Assembly: GCF_040954835.1 (NCBI RefSeq)
Contig: NW_027168320.1
Location: forward strand, 337,501 to 401,500
Origin: Lepisosteus oculatus
Taxonomy: Eukaryota; Chordata; Actinopteri; Semionotiformes; Lepisosteidae
Reading direction: 5' to 3'
DNA length: 64,000 bases
A model generated the notes under the pieces. That model worked only from the letters and a program-made list of their open reading frames with translations. It did not search any database and was not told the DNA's origin. Positions 20,031 through 31,039 of the stretch are shown in pieces; positions within the stretch are counted from its first letter, which is position 1, and each line of letters begins with the position of its first letter. A program made the position numbers and the translations under genes.

Positions 20031-20906
20031 ATAGAACATGCGCTTGCACTCCACCACAGAGAGCTCTACACTGCTACCAGTAGTACACTTCCCCATCTAA
20101 ATTTTCACAGCAAGAAACTTGTGTTTCCTACTATTTTTATCAGGTTTAAAATATCATCTCCTTAAAATTGAAAAAGTGTTGATGTGTCGTGCTGAAATTC
20201 CGATTGATTTTGAATTCAAAGAAAAAAGGTTTTCTTCCAAAACACCATGAAATTGTCACATCTTGCAGACAATAAGTGTATTCCATGTTGAAAAGAGAAG
20301 AAAGAAAACCATGGAGCCTTTTACAGGTGTGAGACTTCTTCAGGTGTGAGAAGACCTCACAGTCGAAACGCTGTGTTTCCGTTCTTCTCTTTTCAGCATG
20401 CAATAAACCTATTACTTGTTCCTTTGCAGCCGAGGCATGCTGACGTAGCTACCCAGCTGAACATCTTGCAGACTCTACAGTACTTCTCTCCTGTAGAAGT
20501 AAAGCAGGGCTTGCTGGGTGAGCTTTTGCTCCGGTAAATTAGGTCACGTGTCATGTTAAATCACTTCTTCTAAACACAACATTTGCTGGTGCTAGCTTTC
20601 CCCATGAAAAGAGACATTTCCCTTACAGTACATGACATATCGTTTTTATTCTATCAATAAGTATAGAAATTAAACAAAAGAAAAAATGGTGTCGCCAAAG
20701 AATGCACAGCTCTGTCGCCTTGGGGAGGTGTCAAGGGCATTGAGCTCCTTGGACATGAAAAGTGCCCGATAAATGCCATTTCTCATCATTTCTCTTGGCG
20801 TCAGTTCTGCTATTAAATGGGACGGAGGCAACGGGCTCAGAGAGCAGGTTAAGTGCACACCGAACGCAGATGTGTCCAAGTGTCTGTAAAAGCGCGGTGC
20901 TCCGCT

Positions 20907-20980
20907 GGCGCTGTTCCCTAGTGGCTTAAAGTGCCCGCCTAGTCAGCAGGCGATCCTGGGTCTGAATACCAGCGGTGCCT
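20907..20980 (+). pseudogene. tRNA-Thr-like pseudogene, array A unit 2
   Basis: Same decayed form as 16391-16464: broken D stem, CTAGTCA loop and mismatched T stem. Confidence 0.75.
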
Positions 20981-21223
20981 CTCTCCGTGTCTTGTTGTGC
21001 CGAATGTCTCATTTCAGACAAACATGTACAGCTTGGTTCAGTTTAATGCAAGAATTCATTTCCTTTCTGGAATAACTTGTTTTTGAAGAAATCCATACAG
21101 CTTGTGAAAGATGAAATCCATTTCTTGGTTGTCAGTGGAAAAAGATTGCCGGCTGCAAGAAGCGCAAGTGATTGTTTTCTTTGACCATAAACCTGCAAAT
21201 GTAGGGAGCACAAGCGGCCGTCA

Positions 21224-21297
21224 GTCTCTGTGGCGCAATCGGTTAGTGCGTTAGGCTGTTAACCGAAAGGTTGGGGGTTCAAGCCCACCCAGGGATG
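21224..21297 (+). pseudogene. tRNA-Asn(GTT), decaying copy, array A unit 2
   Basis: Anticodon GTT is kept, but the anticodon stem is TTAGG/CCGAA (A-G mismatch), the D arm has TTAGTGC in place of TTAGCGC, the acceptor ends in GGGAT (G-T pair), and the T stem has the G-A mismatch of unit 1. Several changes together suggest loss of function. Confidence 0.75.
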
Positions 21298-22833
21298 CAT
21301 GTCTCAGTTTTTCCAATGTAAACATCATCACCGCTAAAGAAGATGGCGCAGAAGGCTCCACAGTCGAAACGTTGTGCTTCTTTTCTTCTCTTTTCAGCAT
21401 GGAGTAAACCTTTGCTTGATCCTTTGCAGCCTACGCATGCTGACACAGCTGCCTTTCTCTTAACGCGCCTCAATCATTATTCACCAAAACCATCAGCAGA
21501 ATGTGTCGCCTTTGTGGTGATGTCACTCCTCTGCTTCACAAATGTCCTTAGTGACGGACCATTTCTTTCTGCCATTTTTCCGGAGCGGTTATTGATTGCT
21601 CCATCATTTCCCTCATACTTTCCATCCCTAGATTGAAAAAAAAAAACAGAAACAGGCTGACAGGACGACAATCAAATTGCAAAAACTCATCAAAGCACTC
21701 GATAGAGTATTTGAATCCACAAGTAGCTCTGAGCAACTTTGTCCTGGCTTGCATGAAAGTCGGAAAATGTCAAAAAGAAAAAGATGGTGGCTTTTTCATA
21801 TCTGTTCTTTTATTTTTAGTTCGTTGGCTCTTCTGTCCATTGTCCTCCTGCCTGGCTCTTGACCTGTGACTGTCTGAACGCACACATTAGACTTTCAGGC
21901 GGGGGATTTGTCCTGAGCCTCTGTGAAAGACCCACCCACCCCCATAAATCACTGCTCTAGAAACACATGAATGCAAAACTAAACCACAGCTTAAAGAGGA
22001 GCTCCAACTCAGTGCCATACTAATGTAAACGAAGTAATACTAAGACATGTTCTTATGGATTTGTCTTACCTTGAGATATGTAATTGGATTTCAGGATTAA
22101 CTTCCTCATTCAATGTAGTGGTGATTCTTTGCCTGGTCAGTACCTGGGTGGGAGACCTCCAGCGAACAATTAAGCTTGCTGCTGGAAGTGGTGTTAAGAG
22201 ACTCTTAGGATCTTCCAGAGGTCTCTGTCCAATAGCACTAGTTGCCTTAGAGCTGGCTCAAACATTGCTCAAGAGTCTACCTTTCACAGATGCGCAAAGA
22301 TGAATGATGGGGGTGCACGCTTCAAGGAGCCTTCCAGCTGTAGGGACCGATTAGAGACGATCCGTAGCATGTGTTCGTTTCCATATACGCCCCGTGTCTC
22401 AACGGTAGGACAGAGTCAAATACTGCCTCGACACGTAACAGCGTTATATTAAACCGCAGGACTTGAGGGCTGTTTTGTTTGAATGTTCAAGGCATTGGTA
22501 AGAGCGTAGGTCAAGGGCCATTGATGCATCTCCTGTAACTGGAGTAAAAATGCTATTCAAAGTGCAGTGACTAAAATCGTCGTCCACATGTCTCCGTTGT
22601 TGATTGCTTTCTGTCTAAGAACGTTCTGTTTTCATGTCCGAACGGGGAGATTTTATCATTCCAACTTGAAGCCACCCTTAAGTCCTCTGAGGTGTGTGTG
22701 TGTGTGCTTGCACGTATGGCGTAAAAGGTTTCTTAAACGGAGAGCGAACTTGAAAAAAGTTGCCTCAGCTGCCGCCGCCGCCTCGCACTCCCTGTTCGAT
22801 TGTAGCAAGAAGGCAGCGGCCCCGGCGTTCGCT

Positions 22834-22915
22834 GTAGTCGTGCCCGATTGGTTAAGGTGACGGACTTGAAATCCGTTAGGGTCTCCCCGCGCAGGTTCAA
22901 ATCCTGCCGACTACG
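22834..22915 (+). pseudogene. tRNA-Ser(TGA), decaying copy, array A unit 2
   Basis: The acceptor and T arms are intact but the D arm reads TGCCCGATTGG instead of TGGCCGAGTGG. This breaks D-stem pairs and the A box. The anticodon TGA remains. Confidence 0.75.
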
Positions 22916-24083
22916 GCGTCCTTTGCATTTGTTTGCGTGCGTGCGTGTAAAAGGACCAGCGCCGTTTCGTTTTCGCTGGGACCTTTAACACTCTAAATCG
23001 CCTGGACCCGCAGCCTGTGAAATCGGTTCTTCAGCACCCACGAAGGACGCTTTGCCGCTGGACACAGATACCGATGCTTTTCTGCAACGAGCTTTCCAGC
23101 TGAATTTTCTCGGCAGCTCCGTACTGAACCTGTTCTCCATTGCAACATAGCGGAGGCTCATCACGTCTATAGCAAGGCTGTGTAGGACCGCATACGCCAC
23201 AGTGACTTGTACACAGACCACATGAAAGGCAAGCGAAATACACTTTTAAAATTCCAAAGAATCACAAGGTCAGAGGAACAGCGATGACCTGAACAGATCT
23301 GTTACAGAAGTCTAGGTTGACCTATTTAGAGCTGTAATTGCATTTTTGTTTAATAGAAGATCAAATCTACTCGCATGTACCAGCACCTTACAGTTTATTG
23401 ATGTTAATTCTGTTTAAGTAATAAGATTGCTAACGATGTTGGACTTAAGCCGGTGTTTTTTAGAACAAATTGCTTACACTTCTGTAAGGAATACGCAGTA
23501 CGTTCCTTTGTCAGTCATTGCTCACCATACCTGTAACTTTCTTATCTAACTCACTTCCTCAAATGGTGAAGGTCCACAAACATAAATGAAAAAAAAAACC
23601 CTTGTTGTAGATGAGGTGCACAAAAAAGCAGCCCCTGATAGTGTATAACACATTTGTACTATTGCAGAGACACATGTAACATATATATACTGTATATATA
23701 TATGAAACAGAAATAGAAACAGAAACAGGAATCGCTTACTCACCTGGAGAATCTCTGTAGGAATATCTAGCATTTATCAATGGAAATAAAAGCTGCTTTA
23801 ATACAGTGCATGTTCAAACTCAAACCCTCAGCTGCTGTTCTTGTTTGTTTTGGGACAAATTGCAACTGAGCATCGCATGAGCCGTTACGTACCCTTATCT
23901 GTTAGGGAATTTCAAGGGAGGAGTTAGGTCAGAATGGGTAGGCTGCAAAACAACAAGTAAAGATTTATTCCAAGATGAAACGTTGTGGTGGTTTTCTTAT
24001 CTTTTCAGCATGGACTAAACTTTTACGTGTTCCTTATATGCTATATATGTATATATTAGCACCAATGTCGTTCTTAAAAACTA

Positions 24084-24614
24084 ACATGAAATTGTCAGGG
24101 ACATTCAGCTATATACAAAGACGAGACAGACAAAGTAATAATTCTGTATTAACGTGGCCTACATATTGACGCAATGATCGAACTAACTGACATGTTCTGA
24201 TTCAGATCCCCTGCAGTTCATGCCAATTAGAACAATAGGAATGCTGAGTCCTCCCCACCCTACTGAGCACAAATTCAGCTGCTCTCCAGTTCTGTTCTGC
24301 ATGTTTTTTCATTGCAATTGAGCTCGGAACTGGAGATGATCTCCATACAGTTCTGTGTTCACTAGCCCACACTTGCGTGCTAATTTACGGGTTGTGGCAA
24401 ATGCTTTTCTATAGTTCATATACATGACGGCAACCTGTTACCGAGGAACCTGAGAGGTTTAAAAGCCTCGCAAGCCAGGTAGGACTCGAACCTACAATCT
24501 TCTGATCCAAAGTCAGACGCGTTATCCATTACGCCACTGGCCCATAGAACATGCGCGTGAACTCCACCACAGAGAGCTCTACACTGCTACTAGTAGTACA
24601 CTTCCCCATCTAAA
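24084..24614 (+). repeat. tRNA tandem array A, partial unit 3
   Basis: The third copy starts at the same motif and is cut off at 24614 (CCCCATCTAAA), where unique sequence begins. It contains only tRNA-Arg. Confidence 0.93.
24471..24543 (-). tRNA. tRNA-Arg-derived gene with TTG anticodon
   Basis: The body is that of tRNA-Arg(TCG), but the anticodon loop reads CTTTGGA, giving TTG, which decodes a glutamine codon. The anticodon stem TCTGA/TCAGA is fully paired, unlike in units 1 and 2. The acceptor begins with a G-T pair. It is either a drifted pseudogene or a tRNA with changed decoding. Confidence 0.8.
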
Positions 24615-24961
24615 GCTGATTGCAGCTGTCAATCATTTCGCAGCCACGCCCCCTCTTCATCTTCTCTCTGCCTTAAGCGTCTCTGCCACTCTCTCTTGAC
24701 ATTTCATGTCAGCATGTCAGAAGTCCGAGTGACGTTTTTAATGGCTGAGTGAGGGCACGATGCTGAAGCAGAGAGGCCACTTCAGCCAGAGAGACTTGTG
24801 CTAGGTGAGATCTGAAAAACGGACTCGCAACAGAAACAGACCAAAAAAGTATCGGTGAGATCAAAAGGCAAATGCAACATCCAGCAGAGGGCGTCTAAAG
24901 ATTAGGGAACGGGCGACTGAAATCCATATGAGGCAAACTTTCCGGCTGTGTACTGCAGCTG
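24615..24961. other. Unique-looking sequence
   Basis: No tRNA, frame or repeat was recognised between the end of array A and tRNA-Met. Confidence 0.4.
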
Positions 24962-25034
24962 GCCTCGTTGGCGTAGTTGGTAGCGCATCAGTTTCATCGT
25001 CTGAAGGTCCTGAGTTTGATCCTCACACGGGGCA
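24962..25034 (+). tRNA. tRNA-Met(CAT), elongator-type, diverged
   Basis: A 73-nt cloverleaf with GCCTCGT/ACGGGGC acceptor and anticodon CAT, closest to vertebrate elongator tRNA-Met. The anticodon loop TTCATCG lacks the usual purine at position 37 and the T loop TTTGATC lacks C56. It may be a pseudogene. A TTTT run follows about 20 bases downstream. Confidence 0.8.
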
Positions 25035-25055
25035 GGGCTGCTTCCTCTCTTGCTC

Positions 25056-25632
25056 TTTTCAAACACTTGCGGCAACTTTTCGCTCATAACCACATCTGGA
25101 ATGCGTGACCTTTACACGGGGGAGAAGCAACGCCGCATCCCTTTTCTAAAGAACATTCACATTCAGAAATAAGTCAAGAAATTTGCCATTACTTTAGCTC
25201 GCGCTGCTGTCAGCCTGCCCATGTTGCCAAAGAAAGATTCACTCGGCGTCAACATGACAGAACAGCGATCACTTGAAAACACTGTTCCACACTCCGTAAG
25301 CAAGAACTTCAGTGTTTGCAGTCACCCGATATGCCGATAGTCAAAGGAGCACAAAACACGAAGCGTCAAAGACAAGATGAGTTGATGGAAAGAGCGTTGA
25401 ATTGATGAGCACAAAAGTTCAGCTCGTACAATAGGCAACGAAGGTCCCGGCGTCATCATCGCACTTGAAAGGACTGCCTTGCAGACTAAGGGCAGTGGGA
25501 GGTTGCTGTTTTGAGATGGAGGCATTGGGATGGTGGGCCGAGATCTATTCTTCTTAAGGAATTCTTCATCGTGAAAGATCGGTCCACAGGTCATCCAAAG
25601 AACTTACAAATTTTTGGGACTCAGGGAATCAC
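25056..25632 (+). repeat. Block E, inverted partner of 63430-64000
   Basis: From TCTTTTCAAACACTTGCGGCAACT to CTCAGGGAATCACGTG, this block matches the reverse complement of the last ~570 bases of the window with few differences. A ~90-codon frame occurs in both copies but has no recognised domain and looks like a by-product of the duplication. Confidence 0.9.
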
Positions 25633-26070
25633 GTGCTTCCGGAAGGGAGTGAAGTGCTCAAACACATGACATGCCCCCTTGATCTCACATGCACAATTCT
25701 GCTGCAACATGCACAGCTACCGTCCACACCAGGCAGTGGGGCTTCAGCAGAATTTGCAACGCCACCTGCAATTACATATCCAGCTGCACACATATACATG
25801 GCCCCTCTGTCCTTTTCAGGATCTCAAAAAAAAGCATAGCGTGGTTTTCCTGCAACCTGATTGACCGCATCTCCCTCAGAATGTGCCCCGTTGCATTCAT
25901 TGCTGAAGCAGGACGGAGGCTAACGGGCATGCCAGAACAGTTAGGCTCAGCGATCTCTCCAAAATATTGTGGTTGTAGTGGAAGAAATATGGTTTAAATT
26001 GTACCTTGGTATTTCAAACTCTCTCTAGAATGTTATCCATTTCTATTTTATTTTGACAGGAACTGGCTAA
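25633..26070. other. Unassigned sequence
   Basis: Overlapping frames of 60-100 codons in three phases have no recognisable domain. No RNA gene was seen. Confidence 0.4.
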
Positions 26071-26082
26071 TGACACTGGATG

Positions 26083-26179
26083 AAAAGAGAAGAAAGAAAA
26101 CACAACGTTTCGGCCGTGGAGCCTTCTTCAGGTGTGAGGGCTCCACGGCTGAAATGTTGTGTTTTCTTTCTTCTCTTTT
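26083..26179. repeat. Long inverted repeat (41-bp arms)
   Basis: Arms 26083-26123 and 26139-26179 pair with about two mismatches around the loop TTCTTCAGGTGTGAG. The right arm continues into AGCATGGAATAGACCTATTAC and GCAGCCTACGCATGCTGAC, shared with the tRNA arrays. It may be a non-autonomous mobile element end. Confidence 0.75.
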
Positions 26180-26430
26180 AAGCATGGAATAGACCTATTA
26201 CTTGTTCCTTTGCAGCCTACGCATGCTGACACAGCTCCCCACCTGAACTGCTAATGATGCCTGGTAGTTTGTGGTACTTGGGTATTGTCTTATGTTTGCT
26301 CAAACTGCATATGTGTGATTGCATATTTTTGGGAATTTTCATATGTCAATATTTAATTCACTGACATTCCTGTATGCTTGGAAGAAAGGTAGATTGGATT
26401 TGGCACAGGACGCCTGCCCATATTTGTTGA

Positions 26431-27667
26431 TCATTGTTGGGCTGGAAAAACAATGATAAAAAGTGTATGAAAAAAGCTCTCTCCAATATTTCCCTTCTCT
26501 TCGCCATGGATACACTGCCCGTTCTTTCCGTCTTTTGTCCTTCTACAAAGATTCCAGGGCTCTTTTTCCACCATAATATCAGAATTTGTTTTTTTCTCTT
26601 TTAAAGGCTGTAGGTGGGGTGTGATGGACTGTACCACTATCATAGAAGATTTTTTCAGGACACATCGCAGTTCCATAGTAGAATTTATCAATAGTAGAAT
26701 TCCATAGGACATTATTTACCAACGTATTACCCAGTGTGAGACTCTGCCAGTAAACCTCAGAGCATTGAGTTCTCCACTGATAAAGATGGCTGTCTGAAGT
26801 CATGAAATCCACTGCTGGGATGCCTGAGAGACAGTAATTGAATCTTGGCTGGAATTAGGCTTTCTATTAGTGTTGATCTTTGGGAATTATGTGGTAAAAA
26901 GGGAAAACTCCTTTACTTTAGTCACTTTGAATGTTCAAATGTACAGAACCTGTAAAACTAAGCAATGAAAAAAATCCATCACCACTCTCATGATAGCATA
27001 ACTCATAGTCTCTGCTGTTGTGTAACAATACACACTTTCAATTTTCTTATCGCCTGTCTCCAGAGAGAATGTTGTTAGTGCTGATGACCTTGAATTAGAC
27101 CTTGTTAACTCTGTAAAACAATCTTCCTCTGCTTAGATTTTCACTCAGATTGATTTTGTTCTCAGATTATTCCTGGCAGGACTGAGTTTCTAGGAAATGA
27201 AAAGTGAAAGAAAAAGTACAGAAGATCAGCCCTTGAATATACAACATTGTGCAGTGAGATTGTTAAATGTATTAGCTGCTATCCTGTGCTAGAGCCTGTC
27301 ATGGTAAGCAGTGGATGACAGGATCTAGCACAGATACTAATGAAACACTGTTAATGAAAGATAAAACACTTGAGTCTTATTTTAGTTTTCCATTTCCCTT
27401 TCATTTGTGATGTACTGTACAACAGGCCACAGAACATGCACAAAAACAGATATGCACACATTCACACCAGGCAATGACAGTCTGCCCAGTCAGAATCTGA
27501 GCTGAGGTATCAGAATTCTGAATTCCCTGAATTCTGTCATGGATCATCCACAATAAGGGCAAAGTTTGAACACGAGGATCCCCAGGAGAGAGCCTAGTAA
27601 CATAAATCTTGGAGCAAAAGCAGATGATTAACTTCATAGTTTGTGTGGTTGAGCCAAAGTTGAGCAT
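26431..27667 (-). pseudogene. Possible retroviral env surface-subunit remnants
   Basis: Minus-strand frames at 26812-26579 and 26712-26431 are Cys- and Trp-containing, glycoprotein-like (WRTQCSEVYWQSL, an NST site, FYYGTAMCPEKIF) and overlap in different phases, suggesting a frameshifted surface-glycoprotein coding stretch. A third frame at 27667-27401 is Cys-rich at its end and cannot be assigned. They lie near clear ERV pieces, but no diagnostic motif is present. Confidence 0.3.
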
Positions 27668-27835
27668 GAGGATATGTGAGTCACCATTCTTAGAAATGGA
27701 TCCAACTTCAGACAGGCGTCAAAAGTAAGAGTATACAGTGCTGGGGCAATGACACTTCAATGATCAGAAGGATAACAAGAGTTTTAATGCATTGAAATTG
27801 ATTTTCTGGTGATGCACACTGTCATGGAACTATTA

Positions 27836-28804
27836 ATTTTTTAAGGATCACTTACCGACGTCAGACAGCTGCCAATTCTCCAGACTGGAAGGATGAACAG
27901 TTTATCCCCCTAGGTACCATATTTCCATATTTCGAAGCATTGGAATAATACATGTCATACAGCAACATAAAAACAGGAAGACAAGTATCACAGCCCCTAT
28001 AATCGGTGTTAGTAACTTAAAAGAAAAACATTCCCCCTGGCCCAAACAGTGATTCTAACCAGGAGAGAAAAGCCGGTGTATCTTTTATGCCTCTCTCTTT
28101 ATTCACCTTGTCTTTTAGTTCTTTTAAATGCTGAATAGCGAGTGTAAGATTTCCGTAATCATAGTCATTAGCTGGAATATATGTACAACAGGAGTCTCCT
28201 ACTAAAGCATAGACTCCTCCAGATGCTGCATTTTGAAGGTCCAGCACGAACCTGTTCTGAAGTGCCATTAATCTAACTCCCCTTAATTCTTGTTTGATAG
28301 CGTCTAAGCCTTCTAACATGATATTAATAAAAGAGTACATTTCATAAAAAGTCGCATGGGTGAGGCTGTAGAATGAGGCATTAAAGCACATATATAACAA
28401 GATGCATTAAATTTCTTTAACTTTACAGTATGATTTATAAATTTATACCACAAATTACTCATATCCCCCTCATTATCAGTTTCATTCAGCCAGTTTGTAT
28501 ACAAAGAGGCTTCGTGTTTAGATTCTTCCTCTTTTGGGGTGGTGACAGGCTTCTACATAAAAAGGAAAAAGGCTGTGCACATCAGTCCCAAGCAGGTTAT
28601 CCCCATCTGTCCTTGTGGAGACATCACTCCTGCGCTTTGTTCAGTTCGTTTGTGACCTTTTTACAGTGGGAAGCATGAATCCAGGGCACCATTTCTGTGA
28701 CCTTCACAGCAGTGGCAGTGGTCAGCAGCACCTGGTACAGCCCCCTCCACCTGAGTGAACACCATTTCTTTTTCCTGAAGTCTTTCACCAGAATCCAGTC
28801 TCCT
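27836..28804 (-). pseudogene. ERV copy 2: pol end, deleted env, then leader
   Basis: On the minus strand it follows the provirus at 45797-54650. The 3' end of pol and the start of env (28804-28370) come first. A deletion of about 750 bp removes most of the surface subunit and the cleavage site. The transmembrane part follows (28350-27945, heptad and LQNRFVLDLQNA region). The CX6CC motif is damaged, since its first Cys is Tyr. After env, the sequence jumps to DNA matching the 5' leader (53975-54050) with no LTR in between. The copy is dead and older than the intact provirus. Confidence 0.88.
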
Positions 28805-30590
28805 TATTCACTCATTAGTTCTTACAGCACAGGTAAATCCCTGTGGGCTGGAGCCCAGCATAATCCTAGGCTTTTTTGGTCAACATTGGTCAACAGATTG
28901 GTCAACAACTGGGTAATAACTCTTAGAAAAATCTACACATTGTTCCCCTGCCTCAGCTGTGACGTTTTGTAGAACAATTCTAGCTGAAGTTGTAAAATTT
29001 CTCTTTGTTCCGTTCCTGCAAAACATCTTATTATGAACAAACAAACCACAATAATCATTTGCATCTAGGGGAATCACTCCCAAGGGTAACCCCCCTTAAA
29101 GCTATATTGTTCTACCCATCAGGTTCTGCCACTAGATAAGAGAACCTTTCCCATGAAATCATTTTTTGACCTTCATGATCCCTTCAGGGCGTACAATTAG
29201 CACAGAAGCAGCAGCTTTAGTCCACATGTTTTTCAAACAGGATATTAACGATATGATCATAACGAATAATACCAGACCCACAAATATGTATTGAACCAGA
29301 GACCCTCTCAATGTTCCTAGCACAGACTGTAGCCATGCACCAATGCCCCAATCATCTGGATTATAATTATGATATATATTTTTCTTCATCATAGTGCTTT
29401 GCTAAGTCCTAGCAACCTACAATACTACAATAGAGAATTAGCAAATTCAACAATCCATTCGTCCAGCTAAATTCGTCCCCCCAGGAAGTTTCATTGATTG
29501 GCCCGTGATGATATCAAACAGGCTGTTACACAGTTCTGTTTGATCCAGCCCGCATCCCATGGCGTTCCTTCAGTCTGATGTCTAGTCGATCTTTCAGAGA
29601 TCTGTTCCTTCATTCCACTGTTCCAGCAGACTGAGGGTGATCTCAGTCCATCTCACTCCGAACAATGCAGCCACAGCCTGACACACCTTCCCTGTGAAGT
29701 GTGTTCCTTGATCATAATACAAGGGGCAGGGCAGTGCCCACCGAGGGCTTATCTCTGTTATCAAGTGTTTGGTAGACACAGAGGCAGTGGCAGCAACCCA
29801 CCGGGAAAACAGATTATAAGAGCCCAGGTTTCCCTTTACAATTTTCAATTTCCCAGGTTTGAAAGGTTCCTCAGGAGCAGGCCTTTTGAGCTGTTGCACC
29901 CGCACCTGAACTGTAGTTGAGTTCCTTTGATAAACATTACATCCACATTAGATACCACATAAGTGGTTACTGCTTCAAACCCGGTTCTCACCCAGTTTTG
30001 GGTAACCGGCACACCATTTGACTCCCACCTGGGTGTCCAACAGAGTGCATTTGTCGGGCTATAAAGGGCATTAGGCTGTGAGGGCATGCAGGGCGTCTGG
30101 TGTGCTGTCAGCTCCACACCCCATCATCCTGCAGCCCCATAATCTTTTCTAACCATGTCCATTTCTCTGCTTCACAGAGGTCTCAGACTACTGTTCTACA
30201 AGTATTGCTCACCTGACAGTTGCATCTGCAAAGTTGTTCCCTCGAGTTACTGGAAACATTTCTTTATTATGTGATTTACACATTACCACAGCTACTTCAG
30301 TCAGTAGCTGCAAAGCTTCTAATAGTTCAGAGATAAACCCAGCATTCTTAACTGGAGTCCCTGCCGTGTTGAGAAAATCCCTATTCCTCCACCACCATCC
30401 AAAATTGTGGCATGCACCAAATGTATATATAGAGTCTATATACATATGCAGCCATTCAAAACAAGCGGGGTATGCTGCGGTATAACACGGTGGGAGTGTC
30501 GCAGTATACCGCATCATACCGGACGCAAATTAGATTATGTTAATAGTATCCGGAATCACCTTGTAAAATCGCCAGGTGGAGCTAATAAAG
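28805..30590 (-). pseudogene. Fragments of a second ERV lineage (RNase H, integrase, env tail)
   Basis: Minus strand: 30517-30209 is an RNase H C-terminal piece (YIDSIYTFGACHNFG, WRNRDFLNTAGTP, GNNFADATVR). 29905-29594 is an integrase core piece (LFSRWVAA, YYDQGTHFTG) in which the glutamate block is broken. 29392-29159 has a ~25-residue hydrophobic helix after WGIGAWLQSVLG, typical of a retroviral envelope anchor. 29083-28880 is another glycoprotein-like frame with several Cys and Asn sites. The pieces differ in sequence from the 45.8-54.6-kb provirus. Confidence 0.65.
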
Positions 30591-31018
30591 GTTAACCTCT
30601 CCTGTACAGCATTTGAGCTGTCACCAGAAAACGTCAGTTTTGAATCCTGATCACTGCTGAGGGACAATCTTTATTCAATTAAGAATTTAAGGTGTATACT
30701 CTTTAGACTTTTAAATTTAAACAGTGTATTACAGCATGTTAATCATTAAACATTAAAAAGGCGGTATATTTTATAAAAGCAAGATTGTTCTGTTGGACAA
30801 AAGTACACAACCTACCACCTTTATCATAAATATTTTAAATATGCAGGAATATTTTATGCATCAAAGTCTTTACTGAAGATATTACTAAGAGTATTAATAA
30901 TGAATGACCTTGGACAAGCTGTAAGCTCAAAGTATTACCCTGGTCCACATTCTTTGTAACCGTCTTTGTAAACGAAAAGAGTTTATTTTTTCATTGACAA
31001 AAAGTAACACCACAGCAT
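30591..31018. other. AT-rich spacer
   Basis: It contains a further copy of the TTTAGACTTTTAAATTTAAACAGTGTATTACAGCATG motif seen near 13430 and 14345. No gene was recognised. Confidence 0.4.
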
Positions 31019-31039
31019 TTAGTTGATCCGATCACGCAA

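Larger units (their letters stand above)
19571..24083 (+). repeat. tRNA tandem array A, unit 2
   Basis: A second head-to-tail copy of the 4.5-kb unit with the same gene order. By eye it differs from unit 1 at scattered single bases and small indels, for example a shorter TATATA run near 23685. Confidence 0.95.
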
